The notes under the pieces are model-generated. The model saw only the letters and a program-made list of their open reading frames with translations, did not search any database and had not been told where the DNA came from. From Calidihabitans tengchongensis (GTDB lineage Bacteria; Sysuimicrobiota; Sysuimicrobiia; Sysuimicrobiales; Kaftiobacteriaceae): a DNA stretch of 64,000 nt. The stretch is from contig JAVKIE010000005.1 of assembly GCA_031459615.1 (NCBI GenBank), positions 1-64,000 on the forward strand, given 5' to 3'. The position numbers and the translations under genes are program-made. Shown here piece by piece: positions 8,574 through 16,700 of this stretch; position 1 is the stretch's first letter; every line of letters starts with the position of its first letter.

Positions 8574-8603
8574 GAGTGAAATTGAACAAAAGTGATCGAA
8601 ATT
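8574..8603. promoter_or_regulatory. Probable SgcR operator upstream of sgcR
   Basis: An AT-rich island reading GTGAAATTGAAC, AAAA, GTGATCGAAATT, so GTGA-nnnGAA is repeated about 15 bases apart. Direct repeats of this type are typical DeoR-family binding sites. It lies 14-43 bases before the TTG start of sgcR, within the expected promoter. The assignment rests on position and pattern only. Confidence 0.45.
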
Positions 8604-8730
8604 CCTGCCTCCTTGAGCGAACCACCGGCCCGAAGGTGCCCGCCCTCCGCGGGCCAAAAAGTCTGCTAGGATATTCCCCGGATAATCCCCCGAAGTTGTG
8701 TGACGCCCCTGGAGGGGAGGTGTGAGGCCT

Positions 8731-9069
8731 ATGGCGCGCCGACCGTACGAAGTCGTCGCCGAATGCGAGCTGGCCGGCCTGCCGACCGACGGGGAGACGG
8801 CACGCCTGCGTCAGCAGATTGAAGATGCCCGCCGCGACCATCCCTCGGTCGTGAGGGCCACCCTCCACCCGCCCGCCATCTGCCGGCACGGGCGCTACCT
8901 GCTGCAGGCCAAGTTTGCGGTGTGGGCGGATGACAGCGCCGCCGCCACGGCCGCCGTGGAGAGGCTGTTGCGCCAGGCGGGAATCCGGGCCCAGGCGTAT
9001 CCGTCGGGCCGCGCCCTCACCGACACCGACGTCCCGCCCGAGCCCGCTGAGCCGCAGCGGGTGGCGTGA
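8731..9069 (+). CDS. Hypothetical protein, 112 residues
   Basis: I do not recognise this family. The protein is small, soluble and charged, with a strand-helix-strand pattern (YEVVAECELAG, a helix TARLRQQIEDARRD, then RYLLQAKFAVWADD and a helix AATAAVERLLRQAG), suggesting a ferredoxin-like fold. The ATG at 8731 follows GGAGGGGAGG by about 10 bases; a GTG at 8722 in frame would overlap that site. It is divergent from sgcR and is followed by a strong hairpin at 9075-9098, so it is probably monocistronic. Confidence 0.7.
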   Translation: MARRPYEVVAECELAGLPTDGETARLRQQIEDARRDHPSVVRATLHPPAICRHGRYLLQAKFAVWADDSAAATAAVERLLRQAGIRAQAYPSGRALTDTDVPPEPAEPQRVA

Positions 9070-9074
9070 GCGCT

Positions 9075-9098
9075 GCCGGGCGGCTTCCGCCGCCCGGC
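9075..9098 (+). terminator. Hairpin terminator after the 112-residue hypothetical gene
   Basis: A perfect 10-base inverted repeat GCCGGGCGGC with a TTCC loop, starting 6 bases after the stop codon and followed by GTACCATTTTC. The T-run is short, so termination may be partial. Confidence 0.65.
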
Positions 9099-9280
9099 GT
9101 ACCATTTTCGGAGAGGTCTCTCCGGTCGGGGGCGGAGTCCGGTCCACGAGGACGAGGCCCTCGATGTATCTGGTCGGCACCGCGGACCCCGGCCGGCGGT
9201 CGTCCCGGATGTCCAGACCAGCAGGAGGCCTGGTCCTCGCCCGGAAACCTGTCCCCGGACGCCTGCTCAGGAGGACTCCC

Positions 9281-10771
9281 ATGCGCCGCTGGTATGCATT
9301 GCTGGCCGCATTGGCCTTGCTGGCCTCTCCGGCCCTGGGCGCGGCGCCCGTCACGCTCACCCTGCTGCACTTCAACGACGACTATCAGCTGGGCGCCGTC
9401 GACCAGGGCAAGGCGGGCGGGCTCGACCGCCTGGCCACGGTGGTCAAGAGGGTCCGCCAGACCGACCCCGAGGCGATGCTGCTGTTTGCCGGTGACCTCA
9501 TCTCGCCGTCGGTGGAGTCGTCAGTCTTCAAAGGCGCCCAGCTCATCGACGGATTCAACCGCCTGGGGGTGGACGCCGCCACGCCGGGCAACCACGAGTT
9601 CGACTACGGCCCTCAGGTCCTGCAGCAGCGCCTGGCCGAGTCCCGGTTCCCCTGGGTCGTCACCAACGTGCTGCGGCGGGACTTCTCCCGCCTGCCGGGC
9701 ACCCACCTGGTCCTCACGCGGACGGTTCGCGGCATCCCGGTGGGAATCTTCGGCCTGCTGACCACCGAGACCGCCATCGCCTCCTCCCCGGGCCCCGACA
9801 TTCTCTTCCTGGACGAGGTGGGCGCGGCCCGGGCGGCCGTGCCCCTGCTGCGCCGCCGCGGGGCCCGGGTGGTGATCGGCCTTACCCATGTCTCCATGGC
9901 CACCGACCAGGCCGTGGCGCGGGCCGTACCCGGCATCGCCGTGATCGTCGGCGGCCACGAGCACGAACCCCTGCGGGCGATGGTGGACGGCACCCTCATC
10001 CGCAAGGCCGGCTCCGACGCCCGCTACCTGGGAGTCATCCGGCTCACGGTCGCCCCCGACGGCGCCACCCTGAACGTCACCGACGAGCTCATCCCCATCA
10101 CCGACCAGATCCCTCCGGACCCGGCCATGGCCGCCCTGGTACAGCAGTACGCGGCACGGCTGTCCCGCGAACTGGACGTGGTGGTGGCCCGCACCCAGGT
10201 GCCCCTGGACGCTCGCAACGCCACCGTGCGGGCCCGGGAAAGCAACCTGGGCAACCTGATCGCCGACATCATGCGGGCGGCGGTGGGCGCCGATGTGGCC
10301 ATCACCAACGGCGGGGGGATTCGCACCAACGCCCTGTTCCCCGCCGGCCCCATCACCCGCAGGGACGTCCTGGCATGGCTGCCGTTCGGGAACATCGTGG
10401 TGAAGATCCGGATCACCGGCGCCACCCTGCGGGCCGCGCTGGAAAACGGTGTCAGTCAGGTGGAGAACCTCTCCGGGCGCTTCCCCCAGGTCTCCGGCCT
10501 GCGGTACACCTTCAGCCCCGGCCGACCCCCGGGCCAGCGCATCCTGGAGGTGACGGTGGACGGCCGGCCCCTGGATCCCCAGGCCACGTACACGGTGGCC
10601 ACCAACGACTTCATGCTCAACGGCGGGGACGGCTACAGCATGCTCCGCGACGCCGAGGTCCTGGTCAGCCCCGCCAGCGGTCCGGTGATGGCCACGGCGG
10701 TCATCGAGGCCTTGCAGCGGATGCAGACCGTCGCCCCTCAGGTGGAGGGCCGGATCCAGGTCGCGCCCTGA
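9281..10771 (+). CDS. Secreted 5'-nucleotidase / 2',3'-cyclic phosphodiesterase family protein
   Basis: A 496-residue exported enzyme. A signal peptide (MRRWYALLAALALLASPALGA) precedes a calcineurin-like metallophosphatase domain with LLHFNDDYQ, FAGDLISPS, TPGNHEFDYG, IGLTHVS and IVGGHEHE, the usual metal ligands (Asp-His, Asp, Asn-His, His, His). The C-terminal 5'-nucleotidase domain shows ESNLGNLIADIMRAAVGAD, ITNGGGIR and NGGDGYSML, which bind the nucleoside base. The start follows CAGGAGG by 7 bases. It would hydrolyse extracellular nucleotides to release phosphate and nucleoside. It converges on the amino-acid ABC operon. Confidence 0.93.
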   Translation: MRRWYALLAALALLASPALGAAPVTLTLLHFNDDYQLGAVDQGKAGGLDRLATVVKRVRQTDPEAMLLFAGDLISPSVESSVFKGAQLIDGFNRLGVDAATPGNHEFDYGPQVLQQRLAESRFPWVVTNVLRRDFSRLPGTHLVLTRTVRGIPVGIFGLLTTETAIASSPGPDILFLDEVGAARAAVPLLRRRGARVVIGLTHVSMATDQAVARAVPGIAVIVGGHEHEPLRAMVDGTLIRKAGSDARYLGVIRLTVAPDGATLNVTDELIPITDQIPPDPAMAALVQQYAARLSRELDVVVARTQVPLDARNATVRARESNLGNLIADIMRAAVGADVAITNGGGIRTNALFPAGPITRRDVLAWLPFGNIVVKIRITGATLRAALENGVSQVENLSGRFPQVSGLRYTFSPGRPPGQRILEVTVDGRPLDPQATYTVATNDFMLNGGDGYSMLRDAEVLVSPASGPVMATAVIEALQRMQTVAPQVEGRIQVAP

Positions 10772-10849
10772 CCGACACCCGCCCGCGCCCTGTCTGGCCG
10801 GACCGCCCAGCCGACGGCAGCTTCCCGGCAGAGCCGCCTTCGTGAGCGG

Positions 10850-11605
10850 TCAGAGGACGTGGGCCAGAAACTGACGGGTGCGGGCATCCCGGGCGTCGCG
10901 GAAGATCTGCGCGGGCGCCCCCTCCTCAACGAACTCCCCGGCGTCCATGAAGATCACCCGGTGGGCCGCCTCCCGGGCGAACCCCATCTCGTGGGTGACC
11001 ACCACCATGGTCATCCCCTCCCGGGCCAGGTCCCGCATCACCGCCAGCACCTCGCCGATCAGTTCCGGGTCCAGGGCGGAGGTGGGCTCGTCGAACAGCA
11101 TGATCTTGGGTTCCATGGCCAGCGCCCGGGCGATGGCCACCCGCTGCTTCTGTCCGCCCGACAGCCGCGCCGGGTAGACGTCCCGCTTGTCCAACAGCCC
11201 CACCTTGGCCAGCAGCCGCTCCCCCAGGGCCACCGCCTGGTCGCGGGACATCCCCCGCACCGTCAGCGGTCCCTCGATGACGTTCTCCAGCGCGGTCATG
11301 TGGGCGAACAGGTTGAACTCCTGGAAGACCATCCCCACCCGCATGCGGACCTGGCGCACCTGGGGCCACGCGCGGGCCGTCCGCTCGCCCGACGGCAGCG
11401 CGATGCCGTCTATCACCACCGTGCCGGCCGAGGGTTCTTCCAGGTGGTTGAGGCAGCGCAGGAAGGTGCTCTTGCCGGCGCCGCTGCGGCCGATGATGAC
11501 CACCACCTCGCCCTGGCGGACGTCCAGGCTGACGCCCCGCAGGACGTGCAGCCGGCCGTAGAACTTGTGCAGGCCGCGCACCTGGATGATGGGCTCACCG
11601 TTCAT
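10850..11605 (-). CDS. Polar amino acid ABC transporter ATP-binding protein
   Basis: A 251-residue ATPase of the GlnQ/HisP type. Walker A is GRSGAGKST, the Q-loop MVFQEFNLF, the signature LSGGQKQR, Walker B IMLFDEPTSALDP and the switch histidine VVTHEMGF. It powers uptake through the adjoining permease, whose end it overlaps by 11 bases. It is the last gene of a five-gene minus-strand operon with a permease, a binding protein and two homocysteine methyltransferase-like enzymes, so a sulfur amino acid or methylated derivative is a reasonable substrate guess. Confidence 0.94.
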   Translation of the reverse strand: MNGEPIIQVRGLHKFYGRLHVLRGVSLDVRQGEVVVIIGRSGAGKSTFLRCLNHLEEPSAGTVVIDGIALPSGERTARAWPQVRQVRMRVGMVFQEFNLFAHMTALENVIEGPLTVRGMSRDQAVALGERLLAKVGLLDKRDVYPARLSGGQKQRVAIARALAMEPKIMLFDEPTSALDPELIGEVLAVMRDLAREGMTMVVVTHEMGFAREAAHRVIFMDAGEFVEEGAPAQIFRDARDARTRQFLAHVL

Positions 11606-12395
11606 AGGCGCGGGCCAGGCGGCCCTCCACCCGGGACTGCAGCGCCGAGAACAGGATGGTCAGGCCCCAGTAGATGGCCGCGGCGAACACCAGCATCTCC
11701 AGGGACCGGAAGTACTGGCGGCCGACCTTGGTGGCCCGGAAGGTCAGTTCCCACACCCCCATCACCGACACCAGGGCCGAGTCCTTCAGCATGGCGACGA
11801 ACTCGTTGCCCACCGGCGGGACGACCACCCGCAGGGCCTGGGGCAGGACGATGCGCCGCATCACCTGGCCCCGGGTCATGCCCAGCGACAGGGCCGCCTC
11901 CACCTGCCCGCGGCCCACCGAGAGGATCCCGGCCCGGATGATCTCGGCGATGTAGGCGCCGTAGTTGATGCTGAGGGCGGCCACGCCCGAGGGAATGGCG
12001 TCCAGGACGATGCCCAGCTGGGGCAGCCCCAGGTAGATCAGGTAGACCTGGACCAGCAGGGGGGTGCCGCGGATGAACGACGTGTAGAATGTCGCCACTC
12101 CGTGGGCGACCGGATTCCCCGACAGCCGCCCCAGGGCGGCCACCAGTCCCAGGACCAGAGCCAGGGCGATGGAGACCACCGACACGCCGACGGTGATGGG
12201 GACCCCGCGGGCCAGAAACGCCGCCCACCCCACCATGAAGCCGTAGTCGAACCGAAAGCGGGCAAACAGCCCGCCCAGGGCCACCGCCAGGGCCAGCCAC
12301 ACCAGGACCAGCCTGATCTGCTGCGCCCGCGCAAAGGCGGCCAGCCGACGGCTGACCGCCTGCTCGATGGCCGCCGCCTCACCGGCGTGGGCCAT
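11595..12395 (-). CDS. Polar amino acid ABC transporter permease
   Basis: A 266-residue membrane protein of the HisM/GlnP family with about five to six transmembrane segments (for example VLVWLALAVALGGLFA and ITVGVSVVSIALALVLG). The N-terminal HEAT-like lead is short. Family motifs are SFIRGTPLLVQVYLIY and the EAA loop AALSLGMTRGQVMRRIVLPQALR that contacts the ATPase. A single permease gene implies a homodimeric channel. It lies 33 bases after the binding-protein gene. Confidence 0.93.
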   Translation of the reverse strand: MAHAGEAAAIEQAVSRRLAAFARAQQIRLVLVWLALAVALGGLFARFRFDYGFMVGWAAFLARGVPITVGVSVVSIALALVLGLVAALGRLSGNPVAHGVATFYTSFIRGTPLLVQVYLIYLGLPQLGIVLDAIPSGVAALSINYGAYIAEIIRAGILSVGRGQVEAALSLGMTRGQVMRRIVLPQALRVVVPPVGNEFVAMLKDSALVSVMGVWELTFRATKVGRQYFRSLEMLVFAAAIYWGLTILFSALQSRVEGRLARAYER

Positions 12396-12428
12396 GGTTG
12401 GTCCCTCCCCGGACCGCCGCGACGGATG

Positions 12429-13271
12429 CTACTTCTTCTTGGTCAGGTCCACCCCGTACCACTTCAGGGACAGCCGCGTCAGCGTCCCGTCGGCGTGCAT
12501 GGCCCGCACGATCTCGCCCAGCCGTTGCACGAAGCGGGTGGGATCGCGCAGGGAGTGGCGGTCCACCGCGAACGCCAGGTGCTCGTAGTACACCGGGTCG
12601 CCCAGCAGCCGGATGGGCACCCCGCGCTTGATGGCGAACACCAGGGTGGGCAGGGCCGACAGGACAGCGTCCAGCCGCACGCCGTCGCCCAGGGCCAGAT
12701 CCTGGATGGCGTCGGCGTCGGTCTCGTAGGTGCGGATGACGGCGTTTCTGACCTTGAACTCCACCGTCTCGCCGACCAGCCTGAGGGTGCCCCGCAGGTA
12801 GAGCTCGTAGGTGCACCCGCCGCACACGCCCACCCGCCGGCCGGCCAGGTCGGTCACGGCGCGAAACCGGGTGTTGGCCTTGTGGACGGCGAACTGGGCG
12901 GGGGTGAAGTAGTACGGTGGGGTGAAGTGCAGCACCTTCTGGCGGTCCTCGGTGATGGTCATGCTGCCGATGCTGACATCCCACCGGCCGCCCCAGCGTC
13001 CGCTGACGATGGCCTCCCACGCCGGCGTGACGAACTGCACCCGGACGCCCAGGCGCCGGGCCACCTCCTTGGCCACGTCCACGTCAAACCCGTCCATCTC
13101 GCCGCGGGCGTTGATGAAGCTCTGGGGGGCGTAGTTGGGATCCGTGGAGACGAACAGAAAGCCCCGCGCCAGGACCTCGTCCAGCAGGTCCCGGGGGGCG
13201 GCCCCGCCCGCGGGCAGCCCAGCCAGGCCGACCACCAGCGCCACCACAGCGGCTACCATCGGCCGCCTCAT
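12429..13271 (-). CDS. Amino acid ABC transporter substrate-binding protein
   Basis: A 280-residue exported periplasmic-binding-protein-2 type receptor. Residues 1-24 form a signal peptide (VVALVVGLAGLPAGGAA); I see no lipobox. Ligand-site motifs are STDPNYAPQSFINARGEMDGFDVDVAKEV, where the Asp-Asp region contacts the amino group, and TITEDRQKVLHFTPPYY. A pair of Cys residues (GVCGGCTYE) is unusual for the family and could form a disulfide or bind metal. The upstream gene is a homocysteine S-methyltransferase homolog, pointing to sulfur amino-acid uptake. Confidence 0.92.
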   Translation of the reverse strand: MRRPMVAAVVALVVGLAGLPAGGAAPRDLLDEVLARGFLFVSTDPNYAPQSFINARGEMDGFDVDVAKEVARRLGVRVQFVTPAWEAIVSGRWGGRWDVSIGSMTITEDRQKVLHFTPPYYFTPAQFAVHKANTRFRAVTDLAGRRVGVCGGCTYELYLRGTLRLVGETVEFKVRNAVIRTYETDADAIQDLALGDGVRLDAVLSALPTLVFAIKRGVPIRLLGDPVYYEHLAFAVDRHSLRDPTRFVQRLGEIVRAMHADGTLTRLSLKWYGVDLTKKK

Positions 13272-13283
13272 GGTCTCCCCTCC

Positions 13284-14213
13284 TCACCGGCTCTCTGGAC
13301 CCCGGAGGTGCGCGCTGATCAGCGCGATGTGCTCCGGAGTCGTCCCGCAACAGCCTCCGACGATCCGGGCACCCATCTCCACCCACCGCCGCGCCCACTC
13401 CAGATACACCGGCGGGGGATACTCGTCGGTGAACATCCACTCGGGCGGGTCGAACCGGCCGATGTGGGGGTACAGGCCCACCGGCTGGCGGCGGTGGGCC
13501 GCCAGCTCCCGCAGCCCCGCGGTGGCGTCGGGGGGAGGCGCGCAGTTCACCAGGAGGGCGTCGGGCTGCAGGGGGCTGAGGGCGGCCACCGCGTCGGCGA
13601 AGGTCTCACCGGTGAACAGCCGGCCCCGCTCGTCGCACACGAAACTCACCCACGCCGGCAGGCCGCGCTCGCGGACCGCCTCCAGGGCCACGCGGGCCTC
13701 GCCGACGCTGTTGACGGTCTCCAGCAGGATCAGGTCCACGCCGGCGTCGGCCAGCACGTCCACGACCTCCCGGTACTCCCGGCGGGCCTGGTCCGGGGGC
13801 GGCGCCAGGTCGGGGCGGAAGCACCACTCCAGGGTGGTCACCGACCCCGCGATGGCCACCGGCCGCCCCCCGGCCGCAGCGGCCCGGGCGGTGCGGGCCA
13901 GGGCCACCGCCGCCCGCAGGGCCTGGGCCCAGCGCACGTCCAGGTCCCGGGCGCCGATGTGGCGCATGTGGTCCAGGTCGCGGAAGTGGCCGGCGAAGCT
14001 GCGGCGGGTGAGCTGAAAGGTGTTGGTGGTGATGACGTCGGCGCCGGCCCGGATGTAGTCTTCGTGGATGGCGCGGATCTTGTCGGGGTGGCTCATCACC
14101 TGATGGTCCGCCCACGACAGGTCCCGGCGGAGGATCTCGGTGCCGATGGCCCCGTCCAGGACCACCACCTGGCCCTTCTCCAGTCGCTCCCGGATGGCGT
14201 CGTAGGCACTCAT
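13284..14213 (-). CDS. Homocysteine S-methyltransferase family protein (copy 2 of the operon)
   Basis: A 309-residue TIM-barrel enzyme of the MmuM/BHMT family, which moves a methyl group from a donor such as S-methylmethionine or betaine to homocysteine. The zinc cysteines are in NCAPPPDA and the C-terminal GGCCGTTPEH; the N-terminal loop is LDGAIGTEI and the substrate strand ITTNTFQLTRR. It starts 4 bases after its paralog ends and shares much of that sequence. Relative to true BHMT it lacks tetramer-forming C-terminal extensions. Donor substrate is unknown. Confidence 0.9.
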   Translation of the reverse strand: MSAYDAIRERLEKGQVVVLDGAIGTEILRRDLSWADHQVMSHPDKIRAIHEDYIRAGADVITTNTFQLTRRSFAGHFRDLDHMRHIGARDLDVRWAQALRAAVALARTARAAAAGGRPVAIAGSVTTLEWCFRPDLAPPPDQARREYREVVDVLADAGVDLILLETVNSVGEARVALEAVRERGLPAWVSFVCDERGRLFTGETFADAVAALSPLQPDALLVNCAPPPDATAGLRELAAHRRQPVGLYPHIGRFDPPEWMFTDEYPPPVYLEWARRWVEMGARIVGGCCGTTPEHIALISAHLRGPESR

Positions 14214-14217
14214 CGGG

Positions 14218-15165
14218 TCAGCGGGCCACCTCCGCGTCCAGGATCCGGCGCAGCGCGGCGATGTGGGCCGGCGTGGTCCCGCAGCATCCCCCGATAATCC
14301 GCGCCCCCGCCCTCCGCCAGATGTCGGCGGCAGCGGCGTAGCGGGCCGGCGGCCACTCGTCGGTGCCCGTGAACTGGGGGAAGAATTCGAACTTCCAGCT
14401 GGGCGGGTCGAACCGCCCGATGTGGGCGAATCCGCCCGCGGGCACCGACCCCGCCCGCCGCAGGGCCGCTAGCGCCCGGGCGACGTCATCGGGGGGCACG
14501 CAGTTGACCAGGACCGCCTCGGCCCCCTCGGCGGCCACCGCGGCGGCAGCACCCGCGAGGTCCTCCCCTCCCAGCACGCGGCCGTCGGGGCCCAGGACAA
14601 AGCTCACCCACACCGGGCGGCCGGTCGTCCGGGCGGCCCGCAGAGCGACCAGCGCCTCCCGCAGCGTGTTCATGGACTCCAGCACGAACAGGTCGACGCC
14701 TTCGCCGGCCATGACCTCCGCCAGCTCCCGATGTTCCGATTCGGCCTCGTCGTCCGGAGGGACCAGGTCGGGCCGGAAGCAGTGGTTCAACGGGGACAGC
14801 ACCCCCGCCACGGCCGGGCGCCGGCCTCCCGCGTCTGCCGCCTGCCGGGCCAGCCGCAGCGCCCGGCGGACCAGGTCGATGGCGCGACGGTCCAGGTCGG
14901 GCGCGCCGATGCGCCGCATGTGGTCCCGGTCGCGGAAGACGTTCAGGTAGGTCCGCCGGTTGAGCTGGAAGGTGTTGGTGCGGATGACGTCGGCGCCGGC
15001 CCGCACATAGTCCTCATGCACCGCCCGCACGGCGTCGGGGTCGGTCCTCAGACCGTGCCACCGCCACCGGACGCCCCGGCGGACCAGTTCGGAGCCGATC
15101 CCGCCGTCCAGCAGGACGGTCTGTCCGGAGGCCAGGCGCTGCCTGACCGCCTCGTAGGCTTCCAT
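14218..15165 (-). CDS. Homocysteine S-methyltransferase family protein (copy 1 of the operon)
   Basis: A 315-residue paralog of the next gene, with LDGGIGSEL at the N-terminus, IRTNTFQLNRRTY, NCVPPDDV carrying the first zinc cysteine and GGCCGTTPAHIAAL carrying the other two. Unlike its sibling it keeps a longer loop before the C-terminal strand (KFEFFPQFTGTDEWPP). It is the first gene of the operon that continues into the amino-acid ABC transporter. Two adjacent copies suggest two methyl donors or a heteromer. No SAM or T-box leader was recognised upstream. Confidence 0.9.
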   Translation of the reverse strand: MEAYEAVRQRLASGQTVLLDGGIGSELVRRGVRWRWHGLRTDPDAVRAVHEDYVRAGADVIRTNTFQLNRRTYLNVFRDRDHMRRIGAPDLDRRAIDLVRRALRLARQAADAGGRRPAVAGVLSPLNHCFRPDLVPPDDEAESEHRELAEVMAGEGVDLFVLESMNTLREALVALRAARTTGRPVWVSFVLGPDGRVLGGEDLAGAAAAVAAEGAEAVLVNCVPPDDVARALAALRRAGSVPAGGFAHIGRFDPPSWKFEFFPQFTGTDEWPPARYAAAADIWRRAGARIIGGCCGTTPAHIAALRRILDAEVAR

Positions 15166-15254
15166 GGTGGGATCTTGACGGGTGCGTTTCTCCGCCCCCG
15201 CCGCCCTTCCTCCCCGCCGGCCGGTCCCCTATGCTGGGGGCGGGGGTGACCACG

Positions 15255-15836
15255 ATGACTGCCGACCTGGCCGCGGCCCTGGCGGGCTACCTGGCGGGCA
15301 GCGTCCTGCCCGGGGAGATCGCGGTGCGCCGCCTGCGGGGCGCCAGCGCCGCCGACCTGCATGACAATCCCGGCGGCGCGGGGACCTGGCGCCTGCTGGG
15401 CCCCCGGACCGCCATCCCGGTGATCGCCCTCGACATGGCCAAAGGGGCTCTGGCGGCCTGGCTGGCGGGTCGGTATGCGTCCTCTCCCCTCTCCTATGCC
15501 TTCATCGCCACATCGGCGGTGGTGGGCCATAACTGGCCGGTGTACTTCCGGTTCCGGGGCGGGCGTGGGCTGGGGCCCGCGGCCGGTGCCTTGGCGGTCA
15601 TCCACCCGCAGGTGTTCCTGATCTGCTTCCTGGTCGGCGGCCTGGCCGGGCTGCTGACCCGGTGGGTGCCGACCGTGGGAATCGTGGCCCTCCCCCTGAT
15701 GCTGCTCGGGCTCGCCCGGGAGGGTGATCCGCAGGCCCTGCTGGCGGCCACCTGCATCTCCGCCGTCGTGGGCGTCCGCCAGCTGCCCTGGCTGTACACC
15801 CGGCTGAAGGCGCGCCTGGGGGCCGCCCACCCCTGA
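15255..15836 (+). CDS. plsY: Acyl-phosphate:glycerol-3-phosphate acyltransferase PlsY-like
   Basis: A 193-residue membrane protein with about five transmembrane segments. The three PlsY motifs are recognisable: the N-terminal GYLAGSVLPGEI, the glycine-rich NPGGAGTWRLLG (usual NPGATNxxR) and the HNWPVYFRFRGGRGLG loop (usual GHxFPxFxxFKGGKG). PlsY acylates glycerol-3-phosphate with acyl-phosphate, the first step of phospholipid synthesis. The next two genes encode a DegV fatty-acid-binding protein and a DAK2 kinase-type protein, which make acyl-phosphate in other bacteria. Sequence is divergent, so it may be a paralog beside a housekeeping copy. The start at 15255 is favoured over 15231. Confidence 0.85.
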   Translation: MTADLAAALAGYLAGSVLPGEIAVRRLRGASAADLHDNPGGAGTWRLLGPRTAIPVIALDMAKGALAAWLAGRYASSPLSYAFIATSAVVGHNWPVYFRFRGGRGLGPAAGALAVIHPQVFLICFLVGGLAGLLTRWVPTVGIVALPLMLLGLAREGDPQALLAATCISAVVGVRQLPWLYTRLKARLGAAHP

Positions 15837-15844
15837 GGCGGGCC

Positions 15845-16699
15845 ATGCCTCCGCCCGTCGCAGTTCTCACCGAGAGTACCGGAGGAGTCCCTCCCGATCT
15901 CTGCCGGGAGCTGGAGATCGGCATCGTTCCCGTGTGGATCGTCCACAGGGGGCGCAGCTATCGCGACGGCGTGGACGTGACGCCGGAGCAGTTCGACGGG
16001 TGGCTGCGGGAGGGCCCTCCGTACCCCACCACGTCGGCTCCTTCGCCGGCGGACTTTCTGGACGCCTACCGGGCCGCCGCCGCGCGCGGGGCGGCGGAGA
16101 TCGTGGTGCTGGCCCTGCACGCGGGCCTGTCGGGTTCGTGGCAGAACGCGCACCTGGCGGCGGCCGACTCGCCCGTCCCGGTGCACGTGGTGGACACCCG
16201 CACCGCCGCCGCCGCCGAAGGCCTGCTGGTGGTAGAGACCGCGCGCCGGCTGCGGGCCGGAGAGACCACCGCGCAGGTTCTGCGGTGGCTGGAGGGGGCC
16301 CGCTTCCGGGCACGCCTGGTGGCGGCCGTCCCCGACCTGCGCCACCTCGTGCGCAGCGGACGGGTCCCCGGTCTTGCCGGGACGCTCGCTGACCGGGCGG
16401 GGGTGAAGCCGCTGTTCAGCCTCGCTGGAGGCACCATCCGTCCCGCCGGGGTGGCCCGCACCCTGGAGGGCGTCCGCAGGCGCCTGGTAGCCGGTCCCCG
16501 GCGGGACCGCTCCCGGACGCGCCGGCTGCTGGTGGCGGTCACGCACGCGGACGCGCCGCTGGAGGCCGACCTGCTGGCGGCGAAGCTGCGGGATGACGTG
16601 CGCCCCGATGAGCTGTGGGTGGTCCCCTTCACCCCGGTGATGGCGGCCCACACCGGACCGGGGGTGCTGGGGGTGGCGTGGCTGGGCCTGTCCGATTGA
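15845..16699 (+). CDS. DegV family fatty-acid-binding protein (FakB type)
   Basis: A 284-residue cytosolic DegV protein. Family signs are VLTESTGGVPPDL with the fatty-acid carboxylate Thr/Ser, VWIVHRGRSYRDGVDVTPEQF, PTTSAPSPADFLDAY, LHAGLSGSWQNA, and VVDTRTAAAAEGLLV. FakB proteins hold a fatty acid while FakA phosphorylates it to acyl-phosphate. It begins 8 bases after plsY and ends 1 base from the convergent DAK2 gene. The three genes together point to activation of exogenous or recycled fatty acids for phospholipid synthesis. Confidence 0.92.
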   Translation: MPPPVAVLTESTGGVPPDLCRELEIGIVPVWIVHRGRSYRDGVDVTPEQFDGWLREGPPYPTTSAPSPADFLDAYRAAAARGAAEIVVLALHAGLSGSWQNAHLAAADSPVPVHVVDTRTAAAAEGLLVVETARRLRAGETTAQVLRWLEGARFRARLVAAVPDLRHLVRSGRVPGLAGTLADRAGVKPLFSLAGGTIRPAGVARTLEGVRRRLVAGPRRDRSRTRRLLVAVTHADAPLEADLLAAKLRDDVRPDELWVVPFTPVMAAHTGPGVLGVAWLGLSD

Positions 16700-16700
16700 C

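Noticed and set aside
9099..9280. Riboswitch upstream of the 5'-nucleotidase
   Set aside because: No GEMM or other recognised conserved core; only a generic GC-rich leader.
15166..15254. SAM or T-box riboswitch before the methyltransferase operon
   Set aside because: The divergent intergenic region is under 100 bases and shows no conserved core of either class.
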